64,000 nucleotides of DNA, from the NCBI GenBank assembly GCA_014382535.1, contig JACNJN010000119.1, positions 1 through 64,000 on the forward strand. Reading direction: 5' to 3'. Source of the stretch: Candidatus Desulfolinea nitratireducens. Lineage in GTDB: Bacteria > Chloroflexota > Anaerolineae > Anaerolineales > Villigracilaceae. This document shows positions 1-9,158 of this stretch, piece by piece (within the stretch, counting starts at the first letter, position 1; every line of letters begins with the position of its first letter). The notes beneath the pieces are model-generated. The model ran no database searches and was not told the DNA's origin. It was given only the letters and a program-made list of their open reading frames with translations. The position numbers and the translations under genes are program-made.

Positions 1-19
1 ACACTCGCCTAGCCGATAA

Positions 20-886
20 TTGAGAAATGTCAAAATATTTTCAGCGAATGGACAGCTATTATTCTTCATTAACCTTATTTTATGGATGGAAAAAGGGCCT
101 AAGCGCGATTTATCCCTTTGGATTACAGGAAGTATTTTACTTTCCTCGTTGGTAAGCATTTCAGTGATGGCGCTGGCTCCCGGCAATGTTTTACGTATAG
201 GGGAAGTACCAACAATTTTTATTTTCATTCAACGGATATTGACTTATCCTATTGATTTTATTGTTGATTCTATAAAAACTTTTCCGCTTCCAAGCACACT
301 GACTGTTTTGGTTCCTTTCTTGATTGTCTTTCTATTGAATGATGCTGATAGACAAAACTATTTAGTAGTCACCAGTAAGAAATTACTGACTTCATTTTTA
401 GCGGCTCCGATAATTCTATATATATTATTAATGACCAATTTTTCGCCTAGCGCATATGCATTAGCGTATCCTGCCGACAGGGCATTATTTGAAGCACGCT
501 ATTTAATGACATTAATTCTCATCTTTGAGGGGGCTCTACTTGGATTTTATCTTTCACAGATGAAATCACCATTTTTGCGTTCAATGTATACGAAATACTT
601 CGCGTTAGTAATCTTAACTATATTTTCTTTTTATCCATTGCGGTCTGCTCTGCAAACAGCAGCCACCTTTGATTTTTACCGTCAACGGGCAGCATCCTGG
701 GACTTACGTGACGCAAAGATCCGTGCTGCTCAGAAAAATGGGGAAATGATTATCATCGTCCAGGAATTTGATAGCTTGCACGGCATTAAGGAGTTGGATA
801 AGGATCCAAAGCATTGGGTAAACCGTTGTGCTGCTCGTTATTATGAAGTAGATTCAATTAGCGCCTATCCTTTGGATTCGGAATAA
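20..886 (+). CDS. DUF6056-like polytopic membrane protein, probably N-terminally incomplete
   Basis: Hydrophobic ORF with an 'ALAPGN..R' motif as in DUF6056 proteins; starts at TTG immediately after an in-frame TAA (17-19), so the N-terminal half is missing or out of frame. Confidence 0.55.
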   Translation: MRNVKIFSANGQLLFFINLILWMEKGPKRDLSLWITGSILLSSLVSISVMALAPGNVLRIGEVPTIFIFIQRILTYPIDFIVDSIKTFPLPSTLTVLVPFLIVFLLNDADRQNYLVVTSKKLLTSFLAAPIILYILLMTNFSPSAYALAYPADRALFEARYLMTLILIFEGALLGFYLSQMKSPFLRSMYTKYFALVILTIFSFYPLRSALQTAATFDFYRQRAASWDLRDAKIRAAQKNGEMIIIVQEFDSLHGIKELDKDPKHWVNRCAARYYEVDSISAYPLDSE

Positions 887-887
887 G

Positions 888-1712
888 ATGAGTAATAAAT
901 CCTCCGACACGAACGCGACCTCGGGCTTGCCTCTGGTCTCAATCATCACCCCATCTTTTAATCAGGCCCCATTTATCGAGGCGACGATCAACTCGGTGCT
1001 GGAGCAGGATTATCCAAATATCGAATATATGATTGTGGATGGTGGCTCCACAGATGGGAGCGTGGATATCATTAACGGCTTCGAAGATCAATTGGCGTGG
1101 TGGATTTCTGAAAAAGACAAGGGCCAAACCGAAGCGATCAATAAAGGTTTTGCGAGGGCAAAAGGTGAAATTTTAGCCTGGCTCAATTCAGATGATACTT
1201 ATCAGCCTGGTGCAGTGCGTGAGGCAGTCGAATTTTTAATGGATAACCCTGAGGTAGGGTTAGTTTACGGGGACTGTAATTTTATTGACGATCATGGTCA
1301 GAAATTCGGCAAATTTAATGCCGCGCAAACCAATTATGAGAAGCTCCGACGAGGGTATGTCCACATCCCACAGCAGGCTGCTTTTTGGCGGGCTGATCTT
1401 TGGCGGGAGGTCGGTCCCTTGGATGAGAGTTTTTATTTTGCGATGGATTATGATCTCTGGGTGCGTCTTGCAAAAACCACCCAGATCAAATACTTGCCTG
1501 GCAGGAATTGGGCGAACTTTCGTCTGCATAATGATGCAAAATCCATTGCCGCAGATGATCGCTGCTGGCCCGAGATGATGCGTGTCCATTATCGTGATGG
1601 CGGCTCTTTCTTCTCGGCAATTAATGCCAAATATCTGATCCGCAAAGTAGTCGCACCCTGGTGGATTTGGCGTCGACGTCGTCAGATTGAGAAAGCTCTC
1701 CAGGAGAAATAG
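888..1712 (+). CDS. Glycosyltransferase family 2
   Basis: VSIITPSFNQAPFIEATINSVLEQDYPNIEYMIVDGGSTDGS and LNSDD motifs of GT-A family 2. Confidence 0.95.
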   Translation: MSNKSSDTNATSGLPLVSIITPSFNQAPFIEATINSVLEQDYPNIEYMIVDGGSTDGSVDIINGFEDQLAWWISEKDKGQTEAINKGFARAKGEILAWLNSDDTYQPGAVREAVEFLMDNPEVGLVYGDCNFIDDHGQKFGKFNAAQTNYEKLRRGYVHIPQQAAFWRADLWREVGPLDESFYFAMDYDLWVRLAKTTQIKYLPGRNWANFRLHNDAKSIAADDRCWPEMMRVHYRDGGSFFSAINAKYLIRKVVAPWWIWRRRRQIEKALQEK

Positions 1713-1713
1713 A

Positions 1714-2430
1714 ATGAAATTATTGCTTGCCTCTCCTTCTTTGGAAGATTTTCTCAGATTATTGCGTGCCTGGCGCTTTTGGATATTGGCTTCATTCCTG
1801 GGTGCAGCGCTGGGGGCTGCGGCATTCTACATCTTTCCTCCAGATTACCGTGCACAGGCGACCGTGGTTGTAGACTTCAATCTCGAAGAATCCTTAACTG
1901 AAGGAAATGATCGCGACCTTTTCTATTACCTTGAACGGGAAACACGTAAATTGGAAGAAGTTGCCTGGGCAGATAAAACGGTGGATGCTGTTTCTCAAGC
2001 TATCGGCGATATAACGGTGGCAGAATTACGCAATGAGCGGCTCCAACTCTCCCAGCCTCAGGATGGCGGTTGGCATTTTTATGCGGATGATCCTGATCCC
2101 GCACGGGCTGAGAAGATCGTCTCATTATGGACGGAGAGTTTCAATCAGCAGGCTCAAGAGGGAGCAGCAAATGCCCTGGCATTAAACGCGTTGAAGACTG
2201 CCTTAGAAAAAAATGCGATTGATCTTGCTGAAGTTGAGCAAGATATCGAAAGACTCGAATCTGAATCTTTGGGGATCAGCGCCTATTTGCAGACATCTTT
2301 GAGCCAAAAAGAATCCTTACCGATTTCCCGCAAAACATCGTTGGGGGAATATGTTTTTTTAGGCGCGTCGGGAATACTTTTCTTTGCAGCATTGGCAATT
2401 CTCTTTACAGGGAAGGTGCATGAAGAATAA
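1714..2430 (+). CDS. Wzz-type chain-length determinant-like membrane protein
   Basis: Two TM segments flanking a coiled-coil region, in polysaccharide context; ATG at 1714 preferred over the ORF-track start at 1687. Confidence 0.65.
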   Translation: MKLLLASPSLEDFLRLLRAWRFWILASFLGAALGAAAFYIFPPDYRAQATVVVDFNLEESLTEGNDRDLFYYLERETRKLEEVAWADKTVDAVSQAIGDITVAELRNERLQLSQPQDGGWHFYADDPDPARAEKIVSLWTESFNQQAQEGAANALALNALKTALEKNAIDLAEVEQDIERLESESLGISAYLQTSLSQKESLPISRKTSLGEYVFLGASGILFFAALAILFTGKVHEE

Positions 2431-3940
2431 GTCTTTGGAAGCAACTCATCACGAAAGTATGCAGGGCGCAAAGAAAAGTTTTTTTATCTCTTTGGAGAGA
2501 GTCTCGCGTCTCTTTTGGGGGCTTGTTTTGCTTTCTCTGCCCGTAACAAGTTTTCGCTTTTTCCCCTTCTTGGGACAACATACCTACGTTCGGCCCTTGG
2601 CATTTTATCCTCTGGTATTGCTTTATTTGATTTTAATGCTGCGTGTGTGGAGAAAAGAGATCAGGCTTCCATGGAGCAACGCTATCCTGCCTCTTTTCCT
2701 TTTCCTGATTATTACGCTATTTACCACTGCCACAGGCGGCTTGCTTGCCCCGATCCCCATGCGTGGACAGGAATATTGGGGACGTGCCTTGCGTGCTTTC
2801 ATCACCTTTGGGATTGGGTTATCTTTTTTCATAGCTGCGCTGTGGATGCACAGCGATCGGGACGATTTACGCCATTCGCTAAAATGGCTTTATGCGGGGC
2901 TTGCCCTGACCCTTCTCTGGGTCGGTATTCAGGCGATTGCCTTGCATACACCCTTGTTGACAAAGGGACAAGTTTCAGATTGGCAAACACTTTTTTCGGT
3001 GCGAGGTTTGCCAAAATTAAACCGTGTTTCTGGCTTTGCTTTTGAACCCTCCTGGCTGGCGGGGCAAATCGCAACCTTATATCTCCCCTGGCTGGTCGCC
3101 TCCTTGCTGATGCGTTTTCGCGTGACAAAATATCGTTGGCTGGAAATTTTGTTGTTGATCGGCGCTATCGCAGCTTTATTACTAACCTATTCACGTGGTG
3201 GGTTGATCGTTGCCATCGCTGCGACGGGGCTGACCCTCCTCATCAGTGGGAGAAACGCGATCTCTCGTGGATTGCGGTGGTTTATTCGCCCTTCTGAAAT
3301 TGATCGCATCTATGCCTTTGGGGTGCGGGCGATTCTACTTATACTCATTGTAAGCATGGCCTGGGGCGGGATCTCCTTTTTAGCCCAGCAAAACTACGTC
3401 AACCGCCTCTGGACAGTCGAAGCAGATAGTCTTGCCGATTATTTTGTCAAAACCAATGCAGGTGGACGGATCACCTATCTTTGGGCGACAGCCCAAATAT
3501 TTTTAGACCACCCCTGGCTGGGTACGGGACTTGGTAGCTCCGGGCTCTATCTTTACCAATACTTTCCTGATTGGGCCCTATTCAATAACCCGGAAATAGC
3601 CAGACATCTCAGTCCCACCAGTAATCTTTTTCCAAACTCAAAAAATCTATATCTTCGTCTTTTGGCGGAAACGGGTATCTTTGGTTTCGCTATTTTTGGC
3701 AGCTTTCTGCTTGCGATCCTGTCCCAAATTGGAGAAGCCTTTCGCCGCTCAGAGAAACTTATTGGCATGGCTGGCCTTTCCTCTTTCTTTGCCATTTTGA
3801 TTTATTATCTGATGCAGGATTCATTTGCAATGGCAGAATTATGGATCAACTTCGGAATTGTTTTGGGAATTGCCTCTGCTTCCCTCACCCCCAGTCTCTT
3901 TCCCGCCAGCGAGAGAGGGGAGTTACAGGAGAATTTATGA
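2420..3940 (+). CDS. O-antigen ligase family protein
   Basis: Polytopic, 'LTYSRGG' and 'HPWLGTGLGSS' motifs typical of the Wzy/WaaL family; start overlaps the upstream stop. Confidence 0.85.
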   Translation: MKNKSLEATHHESMQGAKKSFFISLERVSRLFWGLVLLSLPVTSFRFFPFLGQHTYVRPLAFYPLVLLYLILMLRVWRKEIRLPWSNAILPLFLFLIITLFTTATGGLLAPIPMRGQEYWGRALRAFITFGIGLSFFIAALWMHSDRDDLRHSLKWLYAGLALTLLWVGIQAIALHTPLLTKGQVSDWQTLFSVRGLPKLNRVSGFAFEPSWLAGQIATLYLPWLVASLLMRFRVTKYRWLEILLLIGAIAALLLTYSRGGLIVAIAATGLTLLISGRNAISRGLRWFIRPSEIDRIYAFGVRAILLILIVSMAWGGISFLAQQNYVNRLWTVEADSLADYFVKTNAGGRITYLWATAQIFLDHPWLGTGLGSSGLYLYQYFPDWALFNNPEIARHLSPTSNLFPNSKNLYLRLLAETGIFGFAIFGSFLLAILSQIGEAFRRSEKLIGMAGLSSFFAILIYYLMQDSFAMAELWINFGIVLGIASASLTPSLFPASERGELQENL

Positions 3941-4668
3941 TCGTTTTATCTGTTGGGATGCCCCGCGCCGGGTCAGGATGGCACTATAACCTGATCCACG
4001 ATCTGATGGAAACAGCAGGATATGATGAAGCCCGCGACATCCGCGAGAATTATAAATTGCAAAATATACTTACGGAAGTCAATTGCAATATAGGTGTTTT
4101 ATCATTGCGACGTTTGTTGATGGTGACAGTTCCCACGCTCCTGGGGAAGAATTTTGTGCTCAAAGCGCATGCTGGCCCAACGATTTGGTCGCGGACGCTC
4201 GCAGCCCTGGGCTTGCTTCAAATCGTTTACATTTACCGTGACCCCCGCGACGCGATGCTCTCTGCCTATGAATATGGGCAACGCTCCATCGAAAAAGGGC
4301 GCCCAAACTTCTTTTCACACCTGACAAACTTCGAGGAAACCCTCGACTTTATGACCGACTACGTCCACATTTGGGAAGGGTGGATGGCGGAAAAGAAAGC
4401 GCTTATCGCTCGCTACGAAGACTTGCTCACCGACTATGATACCGAGACCGTGCGTCTGATAGCATATTTGGGATTGGATGCAGATGACGATGCCGTGAAA
4501 GCCGTTGTTGAAGAATATCGTCCTGGGCAGGCAGAATCAGGGCAACAGGGCTTGCACTTTTTTAAGGGCAAAATGGGCCGGTTTCGTGATGCGTATACAA
4601 GCGATCAGCAAGTTGTAATGTCTGAGCGTTTCGGTGCTGCTCTTAAAAAAATGAATTACAAGCTTTAG
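3937..4668 (+). CDS. Sulfotransferase domain protein
   Basis: N-terminal 'SVGMPRAGSGWHYNLI' PSB-loop-like motif and 'YIYRDPRDAMLS'; ATGA overlap with the upstream gene. Confidence 0.85.
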   Translation: MIVLSVGMPRAGSGWHYNLIHDLMETAGYDEARDIRENYKLQNILTEVNCNIGVLSLRRLLMVTVPTLLGKNFVLKAHAGPTIWSRTLAALGLLQIVYIYRDPRDAMLSAYEYGQRSIEKGRPNFFSHLTNFEETLDFMTDYVHIWEGWMAEKKALIARYEDLLTDYDTETVRLIAYLGLDADDDAVKAVVEEYRPGQAESGQQGLHFFKGKMGRFRDAYTSDQQVVMSERFGAALKKMNYKL

Positions 4669-4709
4669 AGTTTTCCAAAAATGTATCTCATCATTTTATT
4701 CTTTTTTAA

Positions 4710-4739
4710 TTTACAGTTTCAATCATTTTAGAGTATTAT
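4710..4739 (+). promoter_or_regulatory. Putative sigma70-type promoter (TTTACA-N18-TATTAT)
   Basis: Hexamers at 4710-4715 and 4734-4739, 6 nt upstream of the ATG at 4746. Confidence 0.45.
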
Positions 4740-4745
4740 AAGGCT

Positions 4746-6482
4746 ATGCGGAAATTTGACTCTCCCTATATCGCAGACTGGATTGCCATTTCATTGCGAT
4801 GGCTGATCCTTTTTGCTTTAACAATGATCCTGGCAGAAAATAATAAGCTGCTCGCACTTTGGCCGCTCTTTGTAATGGTGCTTTGGAATTTAACCATGAG
4901 TGTGATGGCAGGATTAAATATTCGCCTTCGCTATCATCGCCGATTGGCAGTTATTGTCGATCTTCTCTTTGCCAGTCTGTTATTTTGGACAAAACAAGGT
5001 TTTACAGGCCCTGTTTTGTGGGTGGGTATTTTACCAATTGTCAGCGGGGCGATTTATTTTGAGATTTGGGGGGGGCTTCTAACTGCGAGTGTGATTGCGG
5101 TAGTTGAATTAGCGTATGCCTATGATAAGATGCCACCAAGTTTTTTGGTAAAAGGGGGCATCGTCGCTGCAGTAACTTTGGCGCTGGGACTTTTATTTGG
5201 TTTTCTGGGCTATAAGTTAAGTCGAAACCTGCGAAGAAATCGAGAATCTCAACAGGGAAAACAACGAAAAAAGTTGGGGATGGAAAATGAACGACTAAAC
5301 GCTATTTATGAACTGGCATCTACGCTAACAGCCACACTTAATTACCGTCGTGTTTTAGAATCGGCTCTTGACCTGAGTGTGAGAGCTTTGCACCCTGATG
5401 AGGATGAAGATTTTAGCGATCAAGTAGTGAGTGCAGTTTTACTTTTTGTGGGGAATGAGTTAATCGTAAAATCGGCACGACGATTTACAATTGCTGATCA
5501 GCGGATCGCGTTTTCCGGTTCCGAGGGAATTTTAGGAACCGCCATCTCGGGAGGGGAATCTGTTTTGACCCAAAACGTGGGTTATGACCCCGAACTGGGA
5601 CGCTCTATTGCGTTGCGCACATGCACATCGAGCTATTGCATTCCCCTGCGAACAGGTTTCACGATTTATGGCGTATTGCTTTTTGCGCACCCTGACCTTG
5701 ATTTTTTTACCCAGGAGCGTCGCGAAATGCTCGAATTGATCGGGAGACAATCGATTATCGCGATTCAAAATGCGCGCCTTTATCAAGATCTTGTTGAAGA
5801 AAAAGAACGCATGATTGAAGTGCAAGAAGAAGCAAGGAAAAAACTTGCCCGCGATTTGCACGATGGTCCGACTCAAACCATCTCGGCAATTGCGATGCGG
5901 ATGAACCTGATTCGGATGATGCTCACGCGCGCCCCTGAAAAAGTTGAAGATGAGCTGTTTCGTGTAGAAGAAATGGCTCGCCGCACCACAAAAGAAATCC
6001 GTCATATGCTTTTTACGCTTCGTCCGCTTGTGCTTGAATCACAAGGGTTGCGCGCTGCTCTGGAATCAATGGCGGAAAAGATGAACGAAACCTACGGTCA
6101 AAACGTTCAAGTTGATGTGGATGAAAATCTGGCTGAAAAACTTGAAATTGGGAAACAAGGTGTCATCTTTTTCATCGCAGAAGAGGCGGTTAATAATGCC
6201 CGTAAACATGCCAAAGCAAGCCTGATTAAAATTCGCTTGCGAAATTTGGAGCCCGGTCTTTCTCTCCTTGAAATTCAGGACAATGGTGTTGGTTTTGATC
6301 TTGGCCTTATCAGCAAAGATTATGAAAAACGGGGTAGTTTGGGTATGGTCAATCTCAACGAACGCACTGAAATGATAGGAGGGCTGCTTCATATTGATTC
6401 TGTACTTGGCAAGGGAACAAATGTACAAATCTTTATCCCTCTCACCGAAGAAGCTGCCGAACGTCTTCACCATCGAAAATAA
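4746..6482 (+). CDS. Sensor histidine kinase, GAF domain, NarL-type HisKA_3 kinase
   Basis: N-terminal TM region, GAF-like domain, 'ARKKLARDLHDGPTQTISAIAMR' HisKA_3 and HATPase 'DNGVGFD' motifs. Confidence 0.92.
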   Translation: MRKFDSPYIADWIAISLRWLILFALTMILAENNKLLALWPLFVMVLWNLTMSVMAGLNIRLRYHRRLAVIVDLLFASLLFWTKQGFTGPVLWVGILPIVSGAIYFEIWGGLLTASVIAVVELAYAYDKMPPSFLVKGGIVAAVTLALGLLFGFLGYKLSRNLRRNRESQQGKQRKKLGMENERLNAIYELASTLTATLNYRRVLESALDLSVRALHPDEDEDFSDQVVSAVLLFVGNELIVKSARRFTIADQRIAFSGSEGILGTAISGGESVLTQNVGYDPELGRSIALRTCTSSYCIPLRTGFTIYGVLLFAHPDLDFFTQERREMLELIGRQSIIAIQNARLYQDLVEEKERMIEVQEEARKKLARDLHDGPTQTISAIAMRMNLIRMMLTRAPEKVEDELFRVEEMARRTTKEIRHMLFTLRPLVLESQGLRAALESMAEKMNETYGQNVQVDVDENLAEKLEIGKQGVIFFIAEEAVNNARKHAKASLIKIRLRNLEPGLSLLEIQDNGVGFDLGLISKDYEKRGSLGMVNLNERTEMIGGLLHIDSVLGKGTNVQIFIPLTEEAAERLHHRK

Positions 6483-6493
6483 CGAGACATCTC

Positions 6494-7288
6494 ATGCCTA
6501 CCGCTGCCGGTTTATATTATTTTTCTCATCAGGCAGATGATCCCTCCAGCCTGCCATTAATACTGATTCACGGCGCCGGGGGCTCTCACCTCCATTGGCC
6601 CCCTGATCTCCGTCGCTTAGATGGTTTTCAAATTGCCTCCCTTGATCTGCCCGGGCATGGAAAATCTGAGGGCATTGGGCGTCAAACCATCACTGAGTAT
6701 GTCCAGGTAATGGAGGAGTTTATGGATGCGCTCACCTTGCCTGCCGCAATCATCGTGGGACATTCGATGGGCAGTGCCATTGCCCTACAGATGGCGTTAG
6801 ACCTTCCCGAGCGTGTGCTTGCTCTCGTTTTGGTGGGCAGTGGCAGCCGTTTGCGCGTGGCTCCGTCAATATTGGAGAATTCAGCCAGTGAAGCAACTTT
6901 TCCACTTGCTGTCAAAACCATCAATGATTGGGCTTTTGGACCAGATACTCCCGAACGCCTGAAAGAACTTGCTGCCAAACGGATGGGAGAGACCCGCCCC
7001 TCCGTGCTATATGGCGACTTCATCGCCTGTAATGAGTTTGATGTAGATGAGCGGCTTGCTGAGATCAAAACCCCCACATTGATCATCTGTGGTTCAGAAG
7101 ATAAATTGACCCCGCCAAAATATTCAAAACTTCTCCATGAGCATATTTTACATTCTGACCTCGTTAATATTGAGAGAGCAGGGCATATGGTTATGCTCGA
7201 AAAATCCCGAACTGTGGCGGACGCGATGATGGAGTTTTTTTCCAATATTAATACCGATCTTTCACTGAAAACCAAAAATGGCATCTGA
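6494..7288 (+). CDS. Alpha/beta hydrolase
   Basis: 'LIHGAGGSHLHW', nucleophile elbow 'GHSMGS', C-terminal 'AGHMV'. Confidence 0.93.
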   Translation: MPTAAGLYYFSHQADDPSSLPLILIHGAGGSHLHWPPDLRRLDGFQIASLDLPGHGKSEGIGRQTITEYVQVMEEFMDALTLPAAIIVGHSMGSAIALQMALDLPERVLALVLVGSGSRLRVAPSILENSASEATFPLAVKTINDWAFGPDTPERLKELAAKRMGETRPSVLYGDFIACNEFDVDERLAEIKTPTLIICGSEDKLTPPKYSKLLHEHILHSDLVNIERAGHMVMLEKSRTVADAMMEFFSNINTDLSLKTKNGI

Positions 7289-7304
7289 GCAGATGCCATT
7301 TTTT
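7274..7304 (+). terminator. Rho-independent terminator overlapping the stop of the hydrolase gene
   Basis: AAATGGCATCT-gagc-AGATGCCATTTTTT. Confidence 0.8.
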
Positions 7305-7326
7305 ATTAGTTGGAAATTATTTCTTT

Positions 7327-7515
7327 TTAGAAATCGTCATTGCCATACTCGCTACTTTCATCGTAATCGTCATAGGCATAAGCCCAATCTAGTTCGATAG
7401 GGGTGAGACCAACCACTTCCAGATCATCACGACATTCAGGGCAAACCTTTTTTTGCCCCAGGTAAGGTGTTTTATTGAAGATGATATCTGCATCACACTC
7501 CGGACAAGCACCCAT
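7327..7515 (-). CDS. LysW-like zinc-binding carrier protein with acidic tail (62 aa)
   Basis: 'MGACPECDADIIF...GQKKVCPECRDDLEVVGLTPIELDWAY...' matches the CPxC...CPxCxxxLEVV layout of LysW; start re-chosen inside the 88-aa ORF. Confidence 0.7.
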   Translation of the reverse strand: MGACPECDADIIFNKTPYLGQKKVCPECRDDLEVVGLTPIELDWAYAYDDYDESSEYGNDDF

Positions 7516-7528
7516 GACAATATTTTTC

Positions 7529-7714
7529 CTAGTAGTCTTCATCTGAATAATCGTCGTCATCATCATATTCATCGGTAGGCCAATCCAGTTCAAGGGGTTC
7601 TAACCAGACTACCTCCAGACGGGCATCACACTTTGGGCAAGTAATTATCTTACCTAACAATGGATTGTTTCCCGCGTTGACCATTTCCTGACAAGAAATA
7701 CAATTGGCTTTCAT
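7529..7714 (-). CDS. LysW-like zinc-binding carrier protein with acidic tail (61 aa)
   Basis: 'MKANCISCQEMVNAGNNPLLGKIITCPKCDARLEVVWLEPLELDWPTDEYDDDDDYSDEDY'. Confidence 0.75.
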   Translation of the reverse strand: MKANCISCQEMVNAGNNPLLGKIITCPKCDARLEVVWLEPLELDWPTDEYDDDDDYSDEDY

Positions 7715-7873
7715 ATTAAACAACCTCCAAAACAGCATATACGAATTGGGATCAAAGCTGTGATACGCTTTGAAGTAATTTATATTTTACGGATAGGCTG
7801 TATAAAACTTGTAAGATTATTTGGGTAAAAGGTGTGTCAAAAGACTTAATTTGTATAAAAAAATACGTTTTCT

Positions 7874-8551
7874 TTATGGTTTTAGTGTATACCCTGCCCC
7901 AGTAACAGTCAAAATATAACGTGGGTTTTGTGAATCCGTTTCAATTTTTGCTCTTAAACGTTTAATTAATCCGCGCACAAGGTCGCGATTCCCTTTGCCG
8001 CTATAACCCCAAACATACTCAACTAATCTATCGGAAGAGATCGTCTGTCCAGTGTTGATGATCAATATATACAGTAAGCGAAATTCGAGCTGGGTTAGTC
8101 GCTGTGGTGGGCGCTCCTTGATCCTCACTGATCGCTCGGACGGATCCAGCAAAATATCTCCTTTGGTCAGCACTGGCAGGCTAAAAAAGGGAACCCCTGA
8201 AGCGCGTCGCAACAAGGCACGCACCTGAGCGATAAAAACACGTGTACTATAAGGGCGCAAAAGGACCAAATCTACGCCCGCGTCGAGAAGGGTAACATAG
8301 GCATCTTCGTTTTTATACTCGGCAATGACGATAAAAGGAGCGGGAGTAAAGGCGCGCAATTGCTTGATCCCACTAATAGGTAAATTGTGGTCAGGGAAGG
8401 TCAGCACGATTAAGTCAACAACAATTTCCCGCCAGTCTGTAAGGATTTTTTCGAAATCCATGCTGATCTTTACAAAAAAACCTGCTCGCTGAAGTGCCAG
8501 TCGCAGCATAGCACTTTCGTCAGAATTATGCGAGAGCAATAACGCTTCCAT
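7874..8551 (-). CDS. Response regulator transcription factor with winged-helix DNA-binding domain
   Basis: Receiver-like N-terminus, OmpR/PhoB-type C-terminus 'LTQLEFRLLYIL...RGLIKRLRAKIE...ILTVTGAGYTL'. Confidence 0.88.
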   Translation of the reverse strand: MEALLLSHNSDESAMLRLALQRAGFFVKISMDFEKILTDWREIVVDLIVLTFPDHNLPISGIKQLRAFTPAPFIVIAEYKNEDAYVTLLDAGVDLVLLRPYSTRVFIAQVRALLRRASGVPFFSLPVLTKGDILLDPSERSVRIKERPPQRLTQLEFRLLYILIINTGQTISSDRLVEYVWGYSGKGNRDLVRGLIKRLRAKIETDSQNPRYILTVTGAGYTLKP

Positions 8552-8564
8552 TGTAGCCTCCGAT

Positions 8565-9158
8565 TTAGAGCAGTTTTAGTAGAACAGGACGGGCCTTTGC
8601 CAACGCCCTTGCTCTATGACTAAGATGATTTTTCTTTTCTTCTGGCAACTCAGCCATCGTGCATGCTGTGTCGGATAGACAGAAAATTGGATCGTAGCCA
8701 AAGCCTCCATCGCCACGCTCCTCGGGAATGATTTCACCTTCGCAGACACCCTCGCTAAAATGGATTTCTCCGTTTGGCTGGGCAATCGCAACGGTGGCGC
8801 GAAAACGCGCTGTCCAAGGGCGGGGGTGCGGAAGCAAGTTTTTTAGCAGAAAATTGCGTCGGTCGCCATCATCCGCATTTGGGCCGGGGGCGTACCGTGC
8901 AGAGAAAAGACCCGGTGCGCCATCCAGCGCATCAACTTCCAATCCTGAATCATCCCCCAGTGCGATCAGTCCGCTCGCTTGCATGAAGGCTTTCGCTTTT
9001 AGGGCTGCGTTTGAGGCGTAAGTCTGTCCATTTTCTTCTACGTGAAGATCCAGCCCTAGATCGGCGGGAGTGATAATCTCGATGGGCAGATCCTGAAGGA
9101 TGAATTTCATCTCGATTAACTTGCCCGGATTTTGGCTTGCGAGCAATAACTTTAGCAT
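8565..9158 (-). CDS. rdgB: XTP/dITP diphosphatase (RdgB/HAM1 family)
   Basis: 'LLLASQNPGKLIEM', 'ALGDDSGLEVDALDGAPGLFSARYA', 'GFGYDPIF', 'LSHRARAL'. Confidence 0.96.
   Translation of the reverse strand: MLKLLLASQNPGKLIEMKFILQDLPIEIITPADLGLDLHVEENGQTYASNAALKAKAFMQASGLIALGDDSGLEVDALDGAPGLFSARYAPGPNADDGDRRNFLLKNLLPHPRPWTARFRATVAIAQPNGEIHFSEGVCEGEIIPEERGDGGFGYDPIFCLSDTACTMAELPEEKKNHLSHRARALAKARPVLLKLL

Noticed and set aside
6682-7299. 205-aa antisense ORF inside the hydrolase gene
   Set aside because: Shadow ORF of a strongly supported alpha/beta hydrolase
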